A stretch of DNA of 25,751 bases from Gammaproteobacteria bacterium (GCA_026398715.1 JAPLSI010000035.1:1-25751); one strand, 5' to 3'. Positions 17,645 through 25,751 are shown, counted from the first letter of the stretch. The notes: a model not told the origin generated them from the sequence alone. Made by a program: numbers and translations.

Positions 17645-19159
17645 ATGCTTGATTTGAAATGGCGCCACGGCCGCCTCGCATTGGCACTGGCGACGCTGGT
17701 CGTCTTCGCCGGGTGCAAGGGCACCGCGCCGACACCGCCCACCGAAATTTCGCCGCCGGCTGCGACGCCGACGGCCACCGCGCCGCAGGCTTCGTCGCTG
17801 CCGCCGCTGTTCGACGACCTCGAAAGGCGCAGCTTCAATTATTTCTGGGAACTCGGTAATCCCGCCAACGGCATGGTGCCGGATCGCTGGCCGAGCAAGT
17901 CCTTCGCCAGCATTGCCGCCATCGGCTTCGGGCTGACTACCTATGGGGTAGGCGCCGAGCGTGGCTGGATCACGCGCGACCAGGCCATCGAACGGACCCT
18001 GGCAACCCTGCGATTCTTCGATGGCGCGCCGCAGGGCGCCGCCGCCGAGGGCATGAGCGGCTACAAGGGATTTTTCTACCACTTCATCAAGATGGACACC
18101 GGCGCGCGCGACGCGAAATGCGAATTGTCCACGGTCGATACCACGCTGTTGCTGGGTGGCATGTTGTTCTCGCAATCGTATTTCGACCGCGCCACGCCGG
18201 CCGAGACTGAGATACGAGCGTTGGCCGAGCGCATTTATCGCCGCGTCGAGTGGGATTGGGCGCAGGTGCGCGCGCCGAAGATATCGATGGGCTGGTCGCC
18301 GGAAAAGGGCGCCATTGCCCACGACTGGAATGGCTACAACGAGGCGTTGCTGGTCTATATCCTGGCGCTTGGGTCGCCGACGCATCCGGTTGGCGAAGAC
18401 GCCTACGCCGCATGGACTTCGACCTACGACAAGCAATGGGGCACCTTCTACGGCCAGGAACACCTGAGCTTCGCGCCGCTGTTCGGTCACCAGTATTCGC
18501 ATGTGTGGCTGGACTTGCGCGGCGTGCAGGACGATTACATGCGGGGCCGCGGCATCGACTATTTCGAGAACAGCCGGCGCGCGGTGTTGTCGCAACGCGC
18601 CTATGCCATCGCCAATCCGCAGAAGTGGGAAGGCTATGGCGAAAACGTCTGGGGCCTGACCGCCAGCGATGGCCCGATCGACGCGACCCTCGACTACAAG
18701 GGCGAGAAGCGCTTGTTCCACACCTACACGGCGCGTGGCGCCGGCATCGAACACACCGTCGACGATGGCACGATCGTGCCGACGGCCGCCGCAGCGTCGC
18801 TGCCGTTCGCGCCCGAGGTGGTCATTCCGGCCGTTACCGAGATGCACCAACGCTACGGCCAGCACATTTACCAGCAATACGGTTTCATCGACGCCTTCAA
18901 CCCGAGCTTCCATTACGATGTGCCCTTGCATCACGGCAAGGTGGTGAAGGGCATGGGCTGGATGGACAACGACTACATCGGCATCGACCAGGGTCCGATC
19001 GTGTTGATGATCGAGAACCATCGCAGCGAACTGGTCTGGAAGGTGATGCGAAAGACTCCGCACATTCGCCGCGGCCTGGAGCGTGCTGGTTTTACCGGTG
19101 GCTGGTTGGCCGCGCCGGCAAAGTCCGCCGCGGTTCCCGTCCCCGCGACGGCCAACTAA
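17645..19159 (+). CDS. PF10091 'glucoamylase'-family lipoprotein (GH144-like, possible beta-1,2-glucanase)
   Basis: This 504-residue protein has a lipoprotein signal with lipobox VFAGC (Cys24), followed by Lys rather than Asp, so sorting to the outer membrane is likely. A Pro/Thr/Ala linker covers about 26-54. The rest matches the PF10091/COG5368 (alpha/alpha)6 domain along its length: SFNYFWELGNP, SIAAIGFGLTTYGVGAERGW, GFFYHFIKMDTG, LSTVDTTLLLGGML, NGYNEALLVYILALGSPTHP, PLFGHQYSHVWLDLRG, WGLTASDGP, and KGMGWMDNDYIGIDQGPI. Although databases call the family glucoamylase, characterised members (GH144) are endo- or exo-acting beta-1,2-glucanases, so beta-1,2-glucan is the best-supported substrate class, by family only. 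The Shine-Dalgarno is weak (AGGAATAGG about 13-18 bases upstream). It heads a five-gene run; the next gene begins 3 bases after its stop. Confidence 0.9.
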   Translation: MLDLKWRHGRLALALATLVVFAGCKGTAPTPPTEISPPAATPTATAPQASSLPPLFDDLERRSFNYFWELGNPANGMVPDRWPSKSFASIAAIGFGLTTYGVGAERGWITRDQAIERTLATLRFFDGAPQGAAAEGMSGYKGFFYHFIKMDTGARDAKCELSTVDTTLLLGGMLFSQSYFDRATPAETEIRALAERIYRRVEWDWAQVRAPKISMGWSPEKGAIAHDWNGYNEALLVYILALGSPTHPVGEDAYAAWTSTYDKQWGTFYGQEHLSFAPLFGHQYSHVWLDLRGVQDDYMRGRGIDYFENSRRAVLSQRAYAIANPQKWEGYGENVWGLTASDGPIDATLDYKGEKRLFHTYTARGAGIEHTVDDGTIVPTAAAASLPFAPEVVIPAVTEMHQRYGQHIYQQYGFIDAFNPSFHYDVPLHHGKVVKGMGWMDNDYIGIDQGPIVLMIENHRSELVWKVMRKTPHIRRGLERAGFTGGWLAAPAKSAAVPVPATAN

Positions 19160-19162
19160 GCC

Positions 19163-20449
19163 ATGGCCGGACCGGCCGCCAAGTTCCTTCGCCTGGCGCT
19201 GCTGGCCCTGCTTGTCGTTTCGCTTGCCGGCTGCACCCGCAAAACCGACTCGCGCCAGGTCGTCCGCTTCTGGGCAATGGGTTTCGAAGGCGAAATCGTC
19301 GCGCAACTCATACCCGAATTCGAGCGCACCCATCCGGGCATCCGCATCCAGTTGCAACAGCTGCCCTGGACGGCGGCCCACGAAAAACTGCTCACCGCCT
19401 TCGCCGGCGACGCTACGCCCGACATCTGCCAACTGGGCAATACCTGGATTCCGGAATTCGCGGCGCTCAATGCCCTTGAGCCGCTGGACTCGCGCATCGC
19501 CGGCTCGAAGGCGATCGATGTCGCCGATTTCTTCCCGGGCATCTGGGATACCAATGTCATTGATGGGACGGTCTATGGCGTGCCCTGGTACGTGGACACG
19601 CGCCTGCCGTATTACCGCCGCGACCTGCTGAAAGCCGCGGGCTTCGACAAGCCGCCCGTGGACTGGGCGCAGTGGCGCAAGGCGATGGCGGCGATCAAGG
19701 CCCAGGCCGGACCGACGAAATATTCCATCCTGCTGCCGCTCAACGAATTCGAGCCGATGCTGGCGCTGGCCCTGCAGCAGGAAGACGGGTTGCTGCGCGA
19801 CGGCGGCCGCTTCGGCAATTTCCGCAGCGAAGGTTTCCGCCGCACGCTCAGCTTCTACAAGGAAATGTTCGACCAGAAGTGGGCGCCGCCGGTCACCAAC
19901 ATCCAGATATCCAATGTCTGGGACGAGTTCGACAAGGGTTTCTATTCCTTCTACATCTCGGGGCCGTGGAATATCGCCGAGTTCAAGAAGCGCATCCCGG
20001 CCGCACGCCAGGACGAGTGGATGACGATGCCGCTGCCGGGGCCGAACGGGCCGGGCGCGTCCATCGCCGGCGGTTCGAGCCTGGTGTTGTTCCGTTCGTC
20101 CAAGCAGAAGCCCGCGGCCTGGGCCTTCCTGGAATATCTGTCCTCGGCAAAAACGCAGGAACGCTTCCAGGAATTGACCGGCGACCTGCCGCCGCGCCGC
20201 TCGGTGTGGGATGTGCCGCGCCTGGCGAAGGATCCCTACGCGCTTGCCTTCCGCGACCAGCTCGAACGTGCCAAGCCCACGCCAAAAGTGCCGGAGTGGG
20301 AGCGCATCGCCACCGAGATGCGCCTGGTCACCGAGCAGATGGTGAACGGCAAGATCACTGTGGATGAAGCGGCCACGGAACTCGATCGCCGCGCCGACAA
20401 GATCCTGGAAAAACGTCGCTGGATGCTGGACAAGGCGGTGGCGAAATGA
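19163..20449 (+). CDS. ABC transporter sugar-binding lipoprotein (MalE/UgpB-like)
   Basis: This 428-residue extracytoplasmic solute-binding protein of family 1 delivers an oligosaccharide to the permeases encoded next. The N-terminus is a lipoprotein signal with lipobox SLAGC (Cys24). The family fold is visible in VRFWAMGFEGEIVAQLIPEFERTHPGI-type opening, ATPDICQLGNTWIPEFAA, GTVYGVPWYVDTRLPYYRRDLL (DGTVYGVPWYVDTR is the usual hinge region), and SISGPWNI-like YISGPWNIAEF. Aromatic residues in the cleft (several Trp and Tyr) fit sugar stacking. The start is 3 bases after the upstream stop with no clear Shine-Dalgarno, suggesting translational coupling. Tethering to a membrane is usual in Gram-positives and less common here, though known in Xanthomonads. 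The ligand is unknown. Confidence 0.93.
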   Translation: MAGPAAKFLRLALLALLVVSLAGCTRKTDSRQVVRFWAMGFEGEIVAQLIPEFERTHPGIRIQLQQLPWTAAHEKLLTAFAGDATPDICQLGNTWIPEFAALNALEPLDSRIAGSKAIDVADFFPGIWDTNVIDGTVYGVPWYVDTRLPYYRRDLLKAAGFDKPPVDWAQWRKAMAAIKAQAGPTKYSILLPLNEFEPMLALALQQEDGLLRDGGRFGNFRSEGFRRTLSFYKEMFDQKWAPPVTNIQISNVWDEFDKGFYSFYISGPWNIAEFKKRIPAARQDEWMTMPLPGPNGPGASIAGGSSLVLFRSSKQKPAAWAFLEYLSSAKTQERFQELTGDLPPRRSVWDVPRLAKDPYALAFRDQLERAKPTPKVPEWERIATEMRLVTEQMVNGKITVDEAATELDRRADKILEKRRWMLDKAVAK

Positions 20450-21330
20450 GCACCGGCACGCGCCTGGCAGGCTGGGCCTTCGCCGGACCGGCGCTGATCG
20501 TGATTGCCTTGTTCTTCGCGGTGCCGGTGCTGGCGGCATTGGCGCTTAGCGTCACCGATTTCGATATCTATGCACTGTCCGACCTCGACAACCTGCGCTT
20601 CGTCGGCATCGACAACTACGTCAACCTGTTGCACGAGCCGCTGTTCTGGAAAGCGCTGGGCAATACCTTCTACTTCGTCATCGTCGGCGTGCCACTGTCC
20701 ATCGCCGTGTCGCTGGGCGCGGCCCTGTTGCTGCAATCGAAGCTGGGCCGGTTCAAACCCTTCTTCCGCACTGCCTTCTTCGCGCCGGTAGTAACCACGG
20801 TGGTCGCGGTCGCCGTCATCTGGCGCTATCTGTTCCACACCAAGTACGGCCTGGTGAACTGGGGCCTCAGCGGCATCGGCATCGATCCCATCGACTGGCT
20901 CGGCGACCCGCACTGGGCGATGCCGACCATCATCCTGTTCGCCGTGTGGAAGAACTTCGGCTACAACATGATCATCTTCATCGCCGGCCTGCAGGCCATT
21001 CCCGAAGACCTGTACGAGGCCGCGCGCATCGACGGCGCCTCGACCTGGAGCCAGTTCCGGCACGTTACGCTGCCGCTGCTCGGCCCGGTGTTGCTGCTGG
21101 TCGGCATCCTGACCATGGCCGGCTATTTCCAGTTGTTCGCCGAACCCTACGTCATGACGCAAGGCGGCCCGCTGGAAAGCACCGTCAGCGTGCTGTACCT
21201 GATGTATGAACAAGGCTTCAAGTGGTGGAACCTGGGCGCCGCATCGGCGGTGGCCTTCGTGTTGTTCGTGCTGATGGCGGGCATCACCAGCGGCCTGCTG
21301 TGGTTCGCGCGCAAGCGGGGTGCCGAATGA
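20446..21330 (+). CDS. ABC sugar transporter permease (MalF/UgpA-like)
   Basis: This 294-residue inner-membrane permease has six predicted hydrophobic helices and the EAA loop at about 188-213 (EDLYEAARIDGASTWSQF), which docks on the ATPase. The N-terminal helix starts near residue 10 (GWAFAGPALIVIALFF). The start overlaps the stop of the binding-protein gene in an ATGA, so translation is coupled. Its length and lack of the long MalF periplasmic loop place it with UgpA-type permeases for oligosaccharides. It should pair with the next permease. No ATP-binding subunit is encoded in the window, so a shared ATPase from elsewhere would be needed. Confidence 0.95.
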   Translation: MSTGTRLAGWAFAGPALIVIALFFAVPVLAALALSVTDFDIYALSDLDNLRFVGIDNYVNLLHEPLFWKALGNTFYFVIVGVPLSIAVSLGAALLLQSKLGRFKPFFRTAFFAPVVTTVVAVAVIWRYLFHTKYGLVNWGLSGIGIDPIDWLGDPHWAMPTIILFAVWKNFGYNMIIFIAGLQAIPEDLYEAARIDGASTWSQFRHVTLPLLGPVLLLVGILTMAGYFQLFAEPYVMTQGGPLESTVSVLYLMYEQGFKWWNLGAASAVAFVLFVLMAGITSGLLWFARKRGAE

Positions 21331-22148
21331 ACCAGCGTATCGCCACGCTCGTCATCAACGGCCTGCTGTTCGGCCTGGCGGCGCTCAGCCTGATGCCCCT
21401 GCTGTGGATGCTGTCGGTGTCGCTGATGCAGCCGGGCGAGGCGAGTGCCTTCCCGCCGCCGCTGCTGCCGGCGCATGCCACCTTCGAGAACTACCACGAG
21501 CTGTTCGCCCGCGCCGGCATGGGCCGTTACCTGGCCAACAGCTTCGCCATCGCCAGCGCGACCACGCTGCTGTCGCTGTTCTTCAACGTGATGGCCGGCT
21601 ATGCGTTTGCGAAACTGCAGTTCGCCGGCAAGGAAAAAGTGTTCGCCCTGCTGCTTGCTGCACTGGTCATCCCCGGCCAGGTCGCGATGATGCCCTTGTT
21701 CCTTATGCTGAAGGAAATGGGTCTGGTCAACACCTACGGCGGCGCGATCGTGCCCGGCATGGCCGGCATCTTCGGCATCTTCCTGGTGCGGCAATACGCA
21801 CGCACGCTGCCTGACGAGTTGCTCGAGGCCGCGCGCATCGACGGCGCCAGCGAGTTCCGCATCTTCTGGCAGATTGTATTGCCCGCCTTGAAGCCCATCC
21901 TGGTCACGCTGGCCATCTTCAGTTTCCTCGGCAGCTGGAACGACTTCATGTGGCCCCTGATCGTATTGGGCGACAGCGACCTGCATACCCTGCCCGTGGC
22001 CCTGGCCTCGTTGTCGCGCGAGCACGTGCAGGACAATGAACTGATGATGGCCGGGTCGGTGGTGACGGTGTTGCCGGTGCTGCTGTTGTTCCTGTCCTTG
22101 CAGCGCTATTACCTGCAGGGCCTGTTGATGGGAAGCGTGAAGGGATGA
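21327..22148 (+). CDS. ABC sugar transporter permease (MalG/UgpE-like)
   Basis: This 273-residue inner-membrane permease is the usual partner of the preceding one. It has six hydrophobic segments and an EAA loop at about 165-190 (DELLEAARIDGASEFRIF). The start at 21327 is taken from the ATGA overlap with the upstream stop; a longer open frame from 21222 exists, but its extra 35 residues (VEPGRRIGGG...) are charged and read in the shadow of the preceding gene. It ends in YYLQGLLMGSVKG, the typical C-terminus of MalG-type permeases. Confidence 0.95.
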   Translation: MNQRIATLVINGLLFGLAALSLMPLLWMLSVSLMQPGEASAFPPPLLPAHATFENYHELFARAGMGRYLANSFAIASATTLLSLFFNVMAGYAFAKLQFAGKEKVFALLLAALVIPGQVAMMPLFLMLKEMGLVNTYGGAIVPGMAGIFGIFLVRQYARTLPDELLEAARIDGASEFRIFWQIVLPALKPILVTLAIFSFLGSWNDFMWPLIVLGDSDLHTLPVALASLSREHVQDNELMMAGSVVTVLPVLLLFLSLQRYYLQGLLMGSVKG

Positions 22149-25100
22149 TGGGACCGTTTCGTTTTTCACCGGTCGTACTTTTTTGCGCGTTGGCAGCTTC
22201 CTCGATGCCCGCAAGCGCGCAGCCCGCAACCGCGCAGTCGAACGCGCCACGCGTCATCGATGACTTCGAATCAATCAGCGACTGGACCACCTTCGCCTCC
22301 GACCAGGTGAAGGTCAGCATCCGCCAGGACGAAGGCAGCACGGGCAAGGCCCTGTGCATGGACTACGACTTCAACGGCGTGTCCGGCTACGCGGTGGCGC
22401 GACGCAAGTTGCCGATGGACTATCCGGCCAATTACGAATATTCCATCCGGCTGCGCGGCGATGCGCCCGCCAACAACCTCGAATTCAAACTGCCCGATGC
22501 CTCCGGCGAAAACGTCTGGTGGGTGGCGCGGCCCAATTACGTGCCGCCGACGACCTGGACGCAGCTGAAGCTCAAGAAGCGCCACATCTCCTTCGCCTGG
22601 GGTCCATCGGAAGACAAGACGCTGCGCCATACCGAAGGTTTCGAAATCACGGTGGCGGCGGGGAAGGGCGGTGGCAAGGGTTCGCTGTGTTTCGATGACC
22701 TCGAGTTCCGCAAGCTGCCCGTCGAGGGCGCAACGCCACCGCGGTTGAAAGCCAGCGCCAGCAGCGCGATCGCGGGCAGCGACGTGGCACTGGCCGTTGA
22801 TCGCGATCCCGACAGCGCCTGGCAGGCGCGCGCGGGCGCGCAGCAGCTGACGCTGGACCTGGGCCAGGTGCGCGAATTCGGCGGCATCGTGATGGATTGG
22901 CGCGACGGCGAACATGCGCTCGATTACCGGATCTCCGCCTCCGACGACGGCAAGCGATGGCGCGAAGTGCGTCGCATGCAATCGGGCAATGGTGGCATGG
23001 ACCTGATCGCGCTGCCCGAAGCCGAAGCGCGCTACCTGCGCCTGTCGCTGGACAAGGCAGCTGGCGAAACCTACTCGCTCGATGAGATCAGCGTCGAGCC
23101 GCTGGCCTTCGCCGCCACGCCCAATGATTTCCTGCGATCGGTCGCACTGCGCTCGCCACGCGGCCATCTTCCGCCGGGTTTTTCCGGCGACCAGTCATAC
23201 TGGACCCTGGTCGGCGTGGACGGCGGCAGCGAATCGGGACTGCTCGGCGAAGACGGCATCGTCGAATCGGCCAAGGGCGGCTTCAGCGTCGAGCCCTTCC
23301 TCATCACCGACGAGCACATGGTCAGCTGGGCCGATGTGCGATCCACGCAATCACTCAGCGACGGCTACCTGCCGGTGCCCAGCGTTACCTGGGAGTATCC
23401 GATCGCACGGTTGAAGGTAACGGCCTTTGCGCAGGGCAATGCCGCCAATTCGCAACTGATCGCGCGCTACCAGTTGAACAATCCGACCACTGCAGCGCGT
23501 GACTACTTGCTCGCGCTGGCCATCCGCCCCTTCCAGGTCAATCCGCCGACGCAGTTCCTCAACACTACCGGCGGCGTCAGCCCGATTCGCGAGCTTGGTT
23601 TCGACGGGTCGGTCGCCAGCGTCGACGGCAAGCCGCGCGTATTCGCGCTGCAGGCGCCGCAACAGGTGTTCGCGACCGCGTTCGACACGGGCATGGTGAC
23701 GCAGCATCTCGCCGCCAATCGCTTTCCCGAAGCGCGGCAGGTAAAGGACGAAAGCGGGCTCGCGTCAGGAGCGATGTTGTACCGCATAAGGCTCGAAGCT
23801 GGCGAGAGCCGCGACATCGCGCTGTGGCTGCCTTTGTCGGGCGCCGTCACGCCGCCGCCTGCGGGATTCGATGCCGCCGCCGCGCAGGCCACGGTGGAAG
23901 CGCAGTGGCGCGAAACCCTGGGCAAGGTGGAATTGAAGGTGCCGGCCGAAGGCCAGGTGCTGGTGGATACGCTGCGCACCGCGCTCGCGCAGATGCTGGT
24001 CAGCCGCAGCGGCCCACGCCTGCAGCCGGGCACGCGATCGTATGCGCGCGCGTGGATCCGCGACGGGGCGATGATCTCCGAAGGCCTGCTGCGGCTCGGC
24101 CGCGGCGATGTGGCGGAAGATTTCCTGCGCTGGTATGCGCCTTTTCAGTTCGCCAATGGCAAGGTCCCGTGCTGCGTGGACGACCGCGGCAGCGACCCGG
24201 TGCCGGAGAACGACAGCCACGGCGAACTCATCTACACCATCGCGGAGATCTATCGCTTCGGCGGCGACAAGCAGTTGCTGGAAGCGATGTGGCCGCACGT
24301 GCAGGGCGCGGTCCGCTACATGGACGAGCTGCGCGCCAGCGAAAGGAAGACCGATCCGCTGGCGCTGCGCAATCCTGCCTTTTACGGCCTGATGCCGGCA
24401 TCCATCAGCCACGAGGGTTATTCCGCCAAGCCGATGCATTCCTACTGGGATGATTTCTGGGCTTTACGCGGTTACAAGGATGCCGTGGAGATTGCGCACT
24501 GGCTGGGACGCGAAACAGAAGCGAGGGAATTCACGAAATCACGTGATGAATTCCGCACCGACCTTTACAAATCGATAGACGTCGCCACGAAGCAGCATGG
24601 CATCAACTTCATTCCCGGCGCCGCCGAGCTGGGCGACTTCGATGCCACGTCCACCACCATTGCCCTGGCGCCCGGTGGCGAGCAAGGACGGCTGCCGGAC
24701 GAAATGCTGCGCAACACCTTCGAACGCTACTGGAAGGAATTCGTCGAGCGCCGCGACGACAAGCGCGAATGGCAGTACTACACGCCTTACGAGCTGCGCA
24801 CCGTCGGAACCTTCGTAAGGCTCGGCTGGCGCGACCGCGCGCATGAATTGCTTGATTTCTTCATCAAGGATCGCCAGCCCGAAGGCTGGAACCAGTGGGC
24901 CGAAGTGGTCGCGCGCGAACCGCGCAAGCCCTTCTTCCTGGGCGACCTGCCGCATGCCTGGGTGGCTTCCGATTACGTACGCTCGGTGCTGGACATGTTT
25001 GCCTACGACCGTGAATCGGACCAGTCGCTGGTGATCGGCGCAGGAATTCCGGACGCATGGCTCGATGGCGACGGTGTGTCGGTGCGCGGCCTGCGGACCA

Positions 25101-25387
25101 GCCACGGAACGCTCGATTACAGCCTGGTGCGAAAGGACGGCGTACTTCGCCTGTCCGTCGGCGCAGGGCTGCGCGTTCCGGCGGGCGGCATCGTGCTCGT
25201 GCGTCCGGACGGATTGCCCGACGTGCGGATCTGCAAACTGCCGGCGCAGTTGCGCCTGGACCGCGACACCAACAAGGCCCGGTCTAGGGCGAATCCGGGC
25301 CCGCTTCGTTGTTCGGGGGCAACTGGATCAGCGGGACTTCCTCCGGCGGCCGGCTCCATATCTGCAGGAGCAGCCGCGTCACGGTGA
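22145..25387 (+). CDS. Secreted multidomain six-hairpin glycosidase-like protein with discoidin (F5/8C) domain
   Basis: This 1080-residue protein starts in an ATGA overlap with the permease stop. A signal peptide ends near SMPASA (residue 25). Residues about 36-190 read as a carbohydrate-binding-like jelly roll (VIDDFESISDW ... GSLCFDDLEF). A discoidin/F5-8C domain follows at about 198-318 (ASSAIAGSDVALAVDRDPDSAWQA, LTLDLGQVREFGGIVMDW, RYLRLSL), then a large beta-sandwich (about 330-600). An (alpha/alpha)6-type catalytic-looking domain covers about 605-1000, with ARAWIRDGAM (Asp640), PENDSHGELIYTIAEIY, HSYWDDFWALRGYKD and WNQWAEVV (Glu920). The layout resembles beta-sandwich plus six-hairpin glycosidases (GH15/65/94-like), but no known family is clearly recognised. 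Context suggests a periplasmic glucan-degrading enzyme. The last 34 or so residues, Ala/Gly/Ser-rich, overlap the convergent gene and look non-native. Confidence 0.88.
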   Translation: MMGPFRFSPVVLFCALAASSMPASAQPATAQSNAPRVIDDFESISDWTTFASDQVKVSIRQDEGSTGKALCMDYDFNGVSGYAVARRKLPMDYPANYEYSIRLRGDAPANNLEFKLPDASGENVWWVARPNYVPPTTWTQLKLKKRHISFAWGPSEDKTLRHTEGFEITVAAGKGGGKGSLCFDDLEFRKLPVEGATPPRLKASASSAIAGSDVALAVDRDPDSAWQARAGAQQLTLDLGQVREFGGIVMDWRDGEHALDYRISASDDGKRWREVRRMQSGNGGMDLIALPEAEARYLRLSLDKAAGETYSLDEISVEPLAFAATPNDFLRSVALRSPRGHLPPGFSGDQSYWTLVGVDGGSESGLLGEDGIVESAKGGFSVEPFLITDEHMVSWADVRSTQSLSDGYLPVPSVTWEYPIARLKVTAFAQGNAANSQLIARYQLNNPTTAARDYLLALAIRPFQVNPPTQFLNTTGGVSPIRELGFDGSVASVDGKPRVFALQAPQQVFATAFDTGMVTQHLAANRFPEARQVKDESGLASGAMLYRIRLEAGESRDIALWLPLSGAVTPPPAGFDAAAAQATVEAQWRETLGKVELKVPAEGQVLVDTLRTALAQMLVSRSGPRLQPGTRSYARAWIRDGAMISEGLLRLGRGDVAEDFLRWYAPFQFANGKVPCCVDDRGSDPVPENDSHGELIYTIAEIYRFGGDKQLLEAMWPHVQGAVRYMDELRASERKTDPLALRNPAFYGLMPASISHEGYSAKPMHSYWDDFWALRGYKDAVEIAHWLGRETEAREFTKSRDEFRTDLYKSIDVATKQHGINFIPGAAELGDFDATSTTIALAPGGEQGRLPDEMLRNTFERYWKEFVERRDDKREWQYYTPYELRTVGTFVRLGWRDRAHELLDFFIKDRQPEGWNQWAEVVAREPRKPFFLGDLPHAWVASDYVRSVLDMFAYDRESDQSLVIGAGIPDAWLDGDGVSVRGLRTSHGTLDYSLVRKDGVLRLSVGAGLRVPAGGIVLVRPDGLPDVRICKLPAQLRLDRDTNKARSRANPGPLRCSGATGSAGLPPAAGSISAGAAASR

Positions 25388-25751
25388 ACACCACCGGGCC
25401 CAGGATCAATCCTGACGGACCGAACACGATCAGCCCGCCGACGATGGAAACGAAGGCGACCAGCGTGTGCATCTTCAGCCGATTGCCGACCAGCATCGGA
25501 TACAGCAGGTTGTCGATGCCGCCCACCACCAGCGCGCCCCAGACGGTCAGCAACAGCGCGCTGCCGATACTGCCTTCCAGCGCCAGCAAGATGGCGGCCG
25601 GCACCCAGACAATGAATGCGCCCAGCACCGGCACCACGGCGAGCATGCCCATCACGATGCCCCACAACAGGGGCTCAGGCAGTCCAAGCCACCAGAACAT
25701 CAGCCCGCCCAGCGTGCCCTGGATCGCGGCCATCACCAGCGTTCCATAGAC
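25284..25751 (-). CDS. AI-2E/PerM-family membrane transporter (C-terminal part, runs off right edge)
   Basis: The minus strand is open from the window edge (first complete codon GTC at 25751) to TAG at 25284, giving about 155 residues of the C-terminal half of a PF01594-type protein of roughly 350 residues. Hydrophobic segments are visible in GTLGGLMFWWLGLPEPLLWG, VPVLGAFIVWVPAAILLALE, and VGGLIVFGPSGLILGPVVFTV, with the family-typical DNLLYPMLVGNRLKMHTLVAF between them. An internal GTG/ATG pair near 25736 is not the true start. Members are inner-membrane permeases or antiporters of varied role; AI-2 export is shown only for some. It is convergent with the preceding gene and the 3' ends overlap by 104 bases. 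Confidence 0.9.
   Translation of the reverse strand, partial: VYGTLVMAAIQGTLGGLMFWWLGLPEPLLWGIVMGMLAVVPVLGAFIVWVPAAILLALEGSIGSALLLTVWGALVVGGIDNLLYPMLVGNRLKMHTLVAFVSIVGGLIVFGPSGLILGPVVFTVTRLLLQIWSRPPEEVPLIQLPPNNEAGPDSP

Noticed and set aside
17555..20539. Minus-strand open frame of 994 codons
   Set aside because: It is antisense to the PF10091 lipoprotein and the binding-protein gene, both of which have signal peptides and family motifs; its composition is Arg/His/Gln-rich without recognisable motifs.
21222..21326. Longer start for the second permease
   Set aside because: The 35 extra residues are charged and unlike a MalG N-terminus; the ATGA overlap at 21327 gives a normal start.

Overview
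The window looks like chromosomal DNA of a GC-rich gammaproteobacterium, most probably Xanthomonadales (Lysobacteraceae or Rhodanobacteraceae). The basis is the TonB-dependent receptor (TBDR) types, including a Xanthomonas/Caulobacter-type receptor and an Oar-like receptor, a tryptophan-halogenase-type gene beside a receptor, and high GC at third codon positions. Nothing in the sequence fixes the genus. No tRNA, rRNA, insertion sequence, prophage or CRISPR array was seen.

Layout. (1) Positions 1-3008, minus strand: the N-terminal two thirds or so of a bacterial alpha-2-macroglobulin running off the left edge, with an aldo/keto reductase upstream of it (3102-3980). (2) 4087-5604, plus strand: a flavin-dependent halogenase, convergent with a maltodextrin-type TBDR on the minus strand (5724-8546). 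A clear intrinsic terminator for the receptor lies between them. (3) 8547-8784: a divergent regulatory region with LacI-type operator-like sites. (4) 8785-14490, plus strand: a periplasmic GH13 alpha-amylase with a glucodextranase-like C-terminal domain, a fused glucokinase-RpiR/SIS regulator, and a LacI-family repressor. (5) 14569-17565: an Oar-like TBDR with its own operator-like promoter. (6) 17645-25387: a tight five-gene run of PF10091/GH144-type lipoprotein, ABC sugar-binding lipoprotein, two ABC permeases, and a 1080-residue secreted protein with discoidin and six-hairpin glycosidase-like domains. The last three junctions are 4-base ATGA overlaps. (7) 25284-25751, minus strand: the C-terminal end of an AI-2E/PerM-family membrane protein, whose 3' end overlaps the preceding gene tail to tail.

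How the genes may work together (inference). Regions 2-6 look like a glucan-scavenging locus. Two outer-membrane receptors would import oligosaccharides, and periplasmic glycosidases (GH13, PF10091-type, and the large six-hairpin enzyme) would trim them. A binding-protein-dependent importer with no ATPase gene in the window would carry products across the inner membrane. Glucokinase would phosphorylate released glucose, and the fused RpiR/SIS half and the LacI protein would sense the sugar. Related 14-base LacI-like motifs occur in front of the first receptor/amylase pair, the lacI-type gene itself and the second receptor, suggesting one local regulon. Known PF10091/GH144 enzymes act on beta-1,2-glucan, so the downstream operon could serve beta-1,2-glucan or sophoro-oligosaccharides while the GH13 side serves alpha-glucans. 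The sequence alone cannot settle the substrate.
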